Origin: Devosia enhydra
GTDB lineage: Bacteria; Pseudomonadota; Alphaproteobacteria; Rhizobiales; Devosiaceae
Direction: 5' to 3'
Assembly (NCBI RefSeq): GCF_900119845.1
Contig: NZ_FPKU01000001.1
Span: 467,528 to 531,527 of the forward strand
Length of the DNA: 64,000 nt
This document shows positions 63,164 to 64,000 of this stretch, in pieces. Numbering within the stretch: position 1 is the first letter of the stretch; each line of letters begins with the position of its first letter. A model generated the notes under the pieces. The model searched no databases. It worked only from the letters and a program-made list of their open reading frames with translations, and was not told where the DNA came from. Both the position numbers and the translations under genes were made by a program.

Positions 63164-64000
63164 TCAGCCGCGCCAGCCATGCTCGCGCAACAAAATGAGC
63201 AACGGAATGACCCCGAAGAGCGCGACCACGAACAGGATGGCGAAGGCGGGCACGATGCCGATGCTGGCGAGCATGATCGACAGCAGCAGCGGCGCGCCCG
63301 AACTGAACATCAGGCGCACGAGCCCGATGCGGCCGACGATTTCGCCATAGCCGTCATGGCCGAACAGTGCGAGCGGCAGGGTGCCGATGACGATCGAGGT
63401 CAGCCCCTGTCCGATGCCGAAAAATACCGAGAACGCAAGGGCCGCCACGATCGGGGGCAAAGGCAGCACGAGAATGCCCATGCAGATGGCGATCGACCCG
63501 AAGGCGATGAGCGCGGTGACGAGTGGGTGGAAGCCGCGCCAGAAGATGGAATCCACCAGCCGGGCGATGACCTGCGCCGGTCCGAAAAGCATCGAAATGA
63601 GATAGGCCGTGCTCCCCAGCCCGAGGCTCTGGAAGACCGGCACGATATGTACCGCCATGGCCGATGCGGGCAGGGCTGAAAGACCGTAGCTCAGCGAGAC
63701 GAGCCAAAAGGTGCGGCGACGGGCGCGGCTTTCGAGGGGAGTGGCGTGGGTCTCGCCGACCTTCGGGGTCCGTATCGCGACCGGCCCGGTCAGCCGCGCG
63801 ACCAAGAGGTGCAGGGGCAGGCCGATGAGGATGTTGGCAAAAGCATAGAGAACCAGCGCCCAGCGCCAGCCGATGGCTTCGAGCAGGAAGCCCGAGAGCG
63901 GCCAGAAGAGGCTCGATGAAAATCCTGCGATGAGCGTGATGTTGGTGATGAGCCGGCGCGCCTGGGTGGGGCTCGCGGCGGCCGCGGCAACGAAGGCAGC
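63164..64000 (-). CDS. MFS transporter, 5' end beyond the window
   Basis: The frame runs open to the last base, so the first third of the gene is missing; 278 C-terminal residues are visible. They contain about seven helices, including NITLIAGFSSSLFWPLSGFL, a cytoplasmic loop with ESRARRRTFWLVSLSYGLSA, and SVFFGIGQGLTSIVIGTLPL. The pattern fits the monocarboxylate/OFA-like branch of the major facilitator superfamily. The substrate is unknown. Confidence 0.85.
   Translation of the reverse strand, partial: AAFVAAAAASPTQARRLITNITLIAGFSSSLFWPLSGFLLEAIGWRWALVLYAFANILIGLPLHLLVARLTGPVAIRTPKVGETHATPLESRARRRTFWLVSLSYGLSALPASAMAVHIVPVFQSLGLGSTAYLISMLFGPAQVIARLVDSIFWRGFHPLVTALIAFGSIAICMGILVLPLPPIVAALAFSVFFGIGQGLTSIVIGTLPLALFGHDGYGEIVGRIGLVRLMFSSGAPLLLSIMLASIGIVPAFAILFVVALFGVIPLLILLREHGWRG

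Overview
The window looks like a piece of chromosome from a GC-rich alphaproteobacterium of the Hyphomicrobiales, most like Devosia or a relative (genus inferred, not proven). The evidence is lineage-typical genes: cckA beside flhB, the flagellar regulators FlaF, FlbT and FliX, a complex I NDUFA12 homologue next to a DUF2155 protein, the YcjX/TIGR01620 pair and a B12-dependent ribonucleotide reductase. Two perfect CtrA boxes (TTAA-N7-TTAAC) lie upstream of flagellar genes. No rRNA, tRNA, CRISPR array, intact transposase or replication origin was seen.

Layout. 1-6.4 kb: small membrane and envelope proteins, a DMT exporter, a uracil-DNA glycosylase family protein, two SH3b proteins and a GreA-type factor. 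6.5-16.5 kb: a VIT1-type protein, the sulfate importer operon cysP-cysT-cysW-cysA, and next to it a five-gene operon. That operon encodes a tripartite tricarboxylate transporter (TctC, TctB, TctA), a nitroreductase-family flavoprotein and a signal-less protein that looks like the sulfinate desulfinase DszB, including its Cys/His/Arg active site. It is the best candidate for an undescribed system and probably handles an organosulfur compound. 16.6-23.4 kb: an accessory stretch with a dehydrogenase remnant, an unknown anchored periplasmic protein, a DUF4173 membrane protein with its own two-component system, and a broken TRAP permease. 23.4-28.4 kb: nrdJ, the NDUFA12 homologue and the DUF2155 protein.

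28.4-36.1 kb: flagellar export and rod genes (fliP, fliO, flgB, flgC, fliE, fliQ, fliR, flhB), then cckA. 36.2-43.2 kb: a [2Fe-2S] ferredoxin, an EAL phosphodiesterase, the YcjX/TIGR01620 pair, and a family 2 glycosyltransferase with a type II secretion ATPase-like N-terminal domain plus a membrane partner. 43.4-47.7 kb: phoX behind two tandem Pho boxes, metA and a P-loop protein. 47.9-58.4 kb: hook, junction, filament and P-ring genes (flgE, flgK, flgL, flaF, flbT, flagellin, an unknown gene, flgN-like, flgJ-like, flgI, fliX). 58.5-64 kb: dksA, an ABC-F ATPase, a VasI-like protein, an M32 carboxypeptidase, a tiny glycine-rich membrane protein and a truncated MFS transporter.

How it fits together. 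CckA is the top kinase of the pathway that phosphorylates CtrA, and the CtrA boxes in front of flgB and between flgI and fliX suggest that flagellar building here is tied to the cell cycle. PhoX is probably switched on by phosphate starvation through PhoB. The sulfur region pairs sulfate import with what may be uptake and desulfination of an organic sulfur source. Several intergenic gaps hold dispersed hairpin repeats, some likely acting as terminators between convergent genes.
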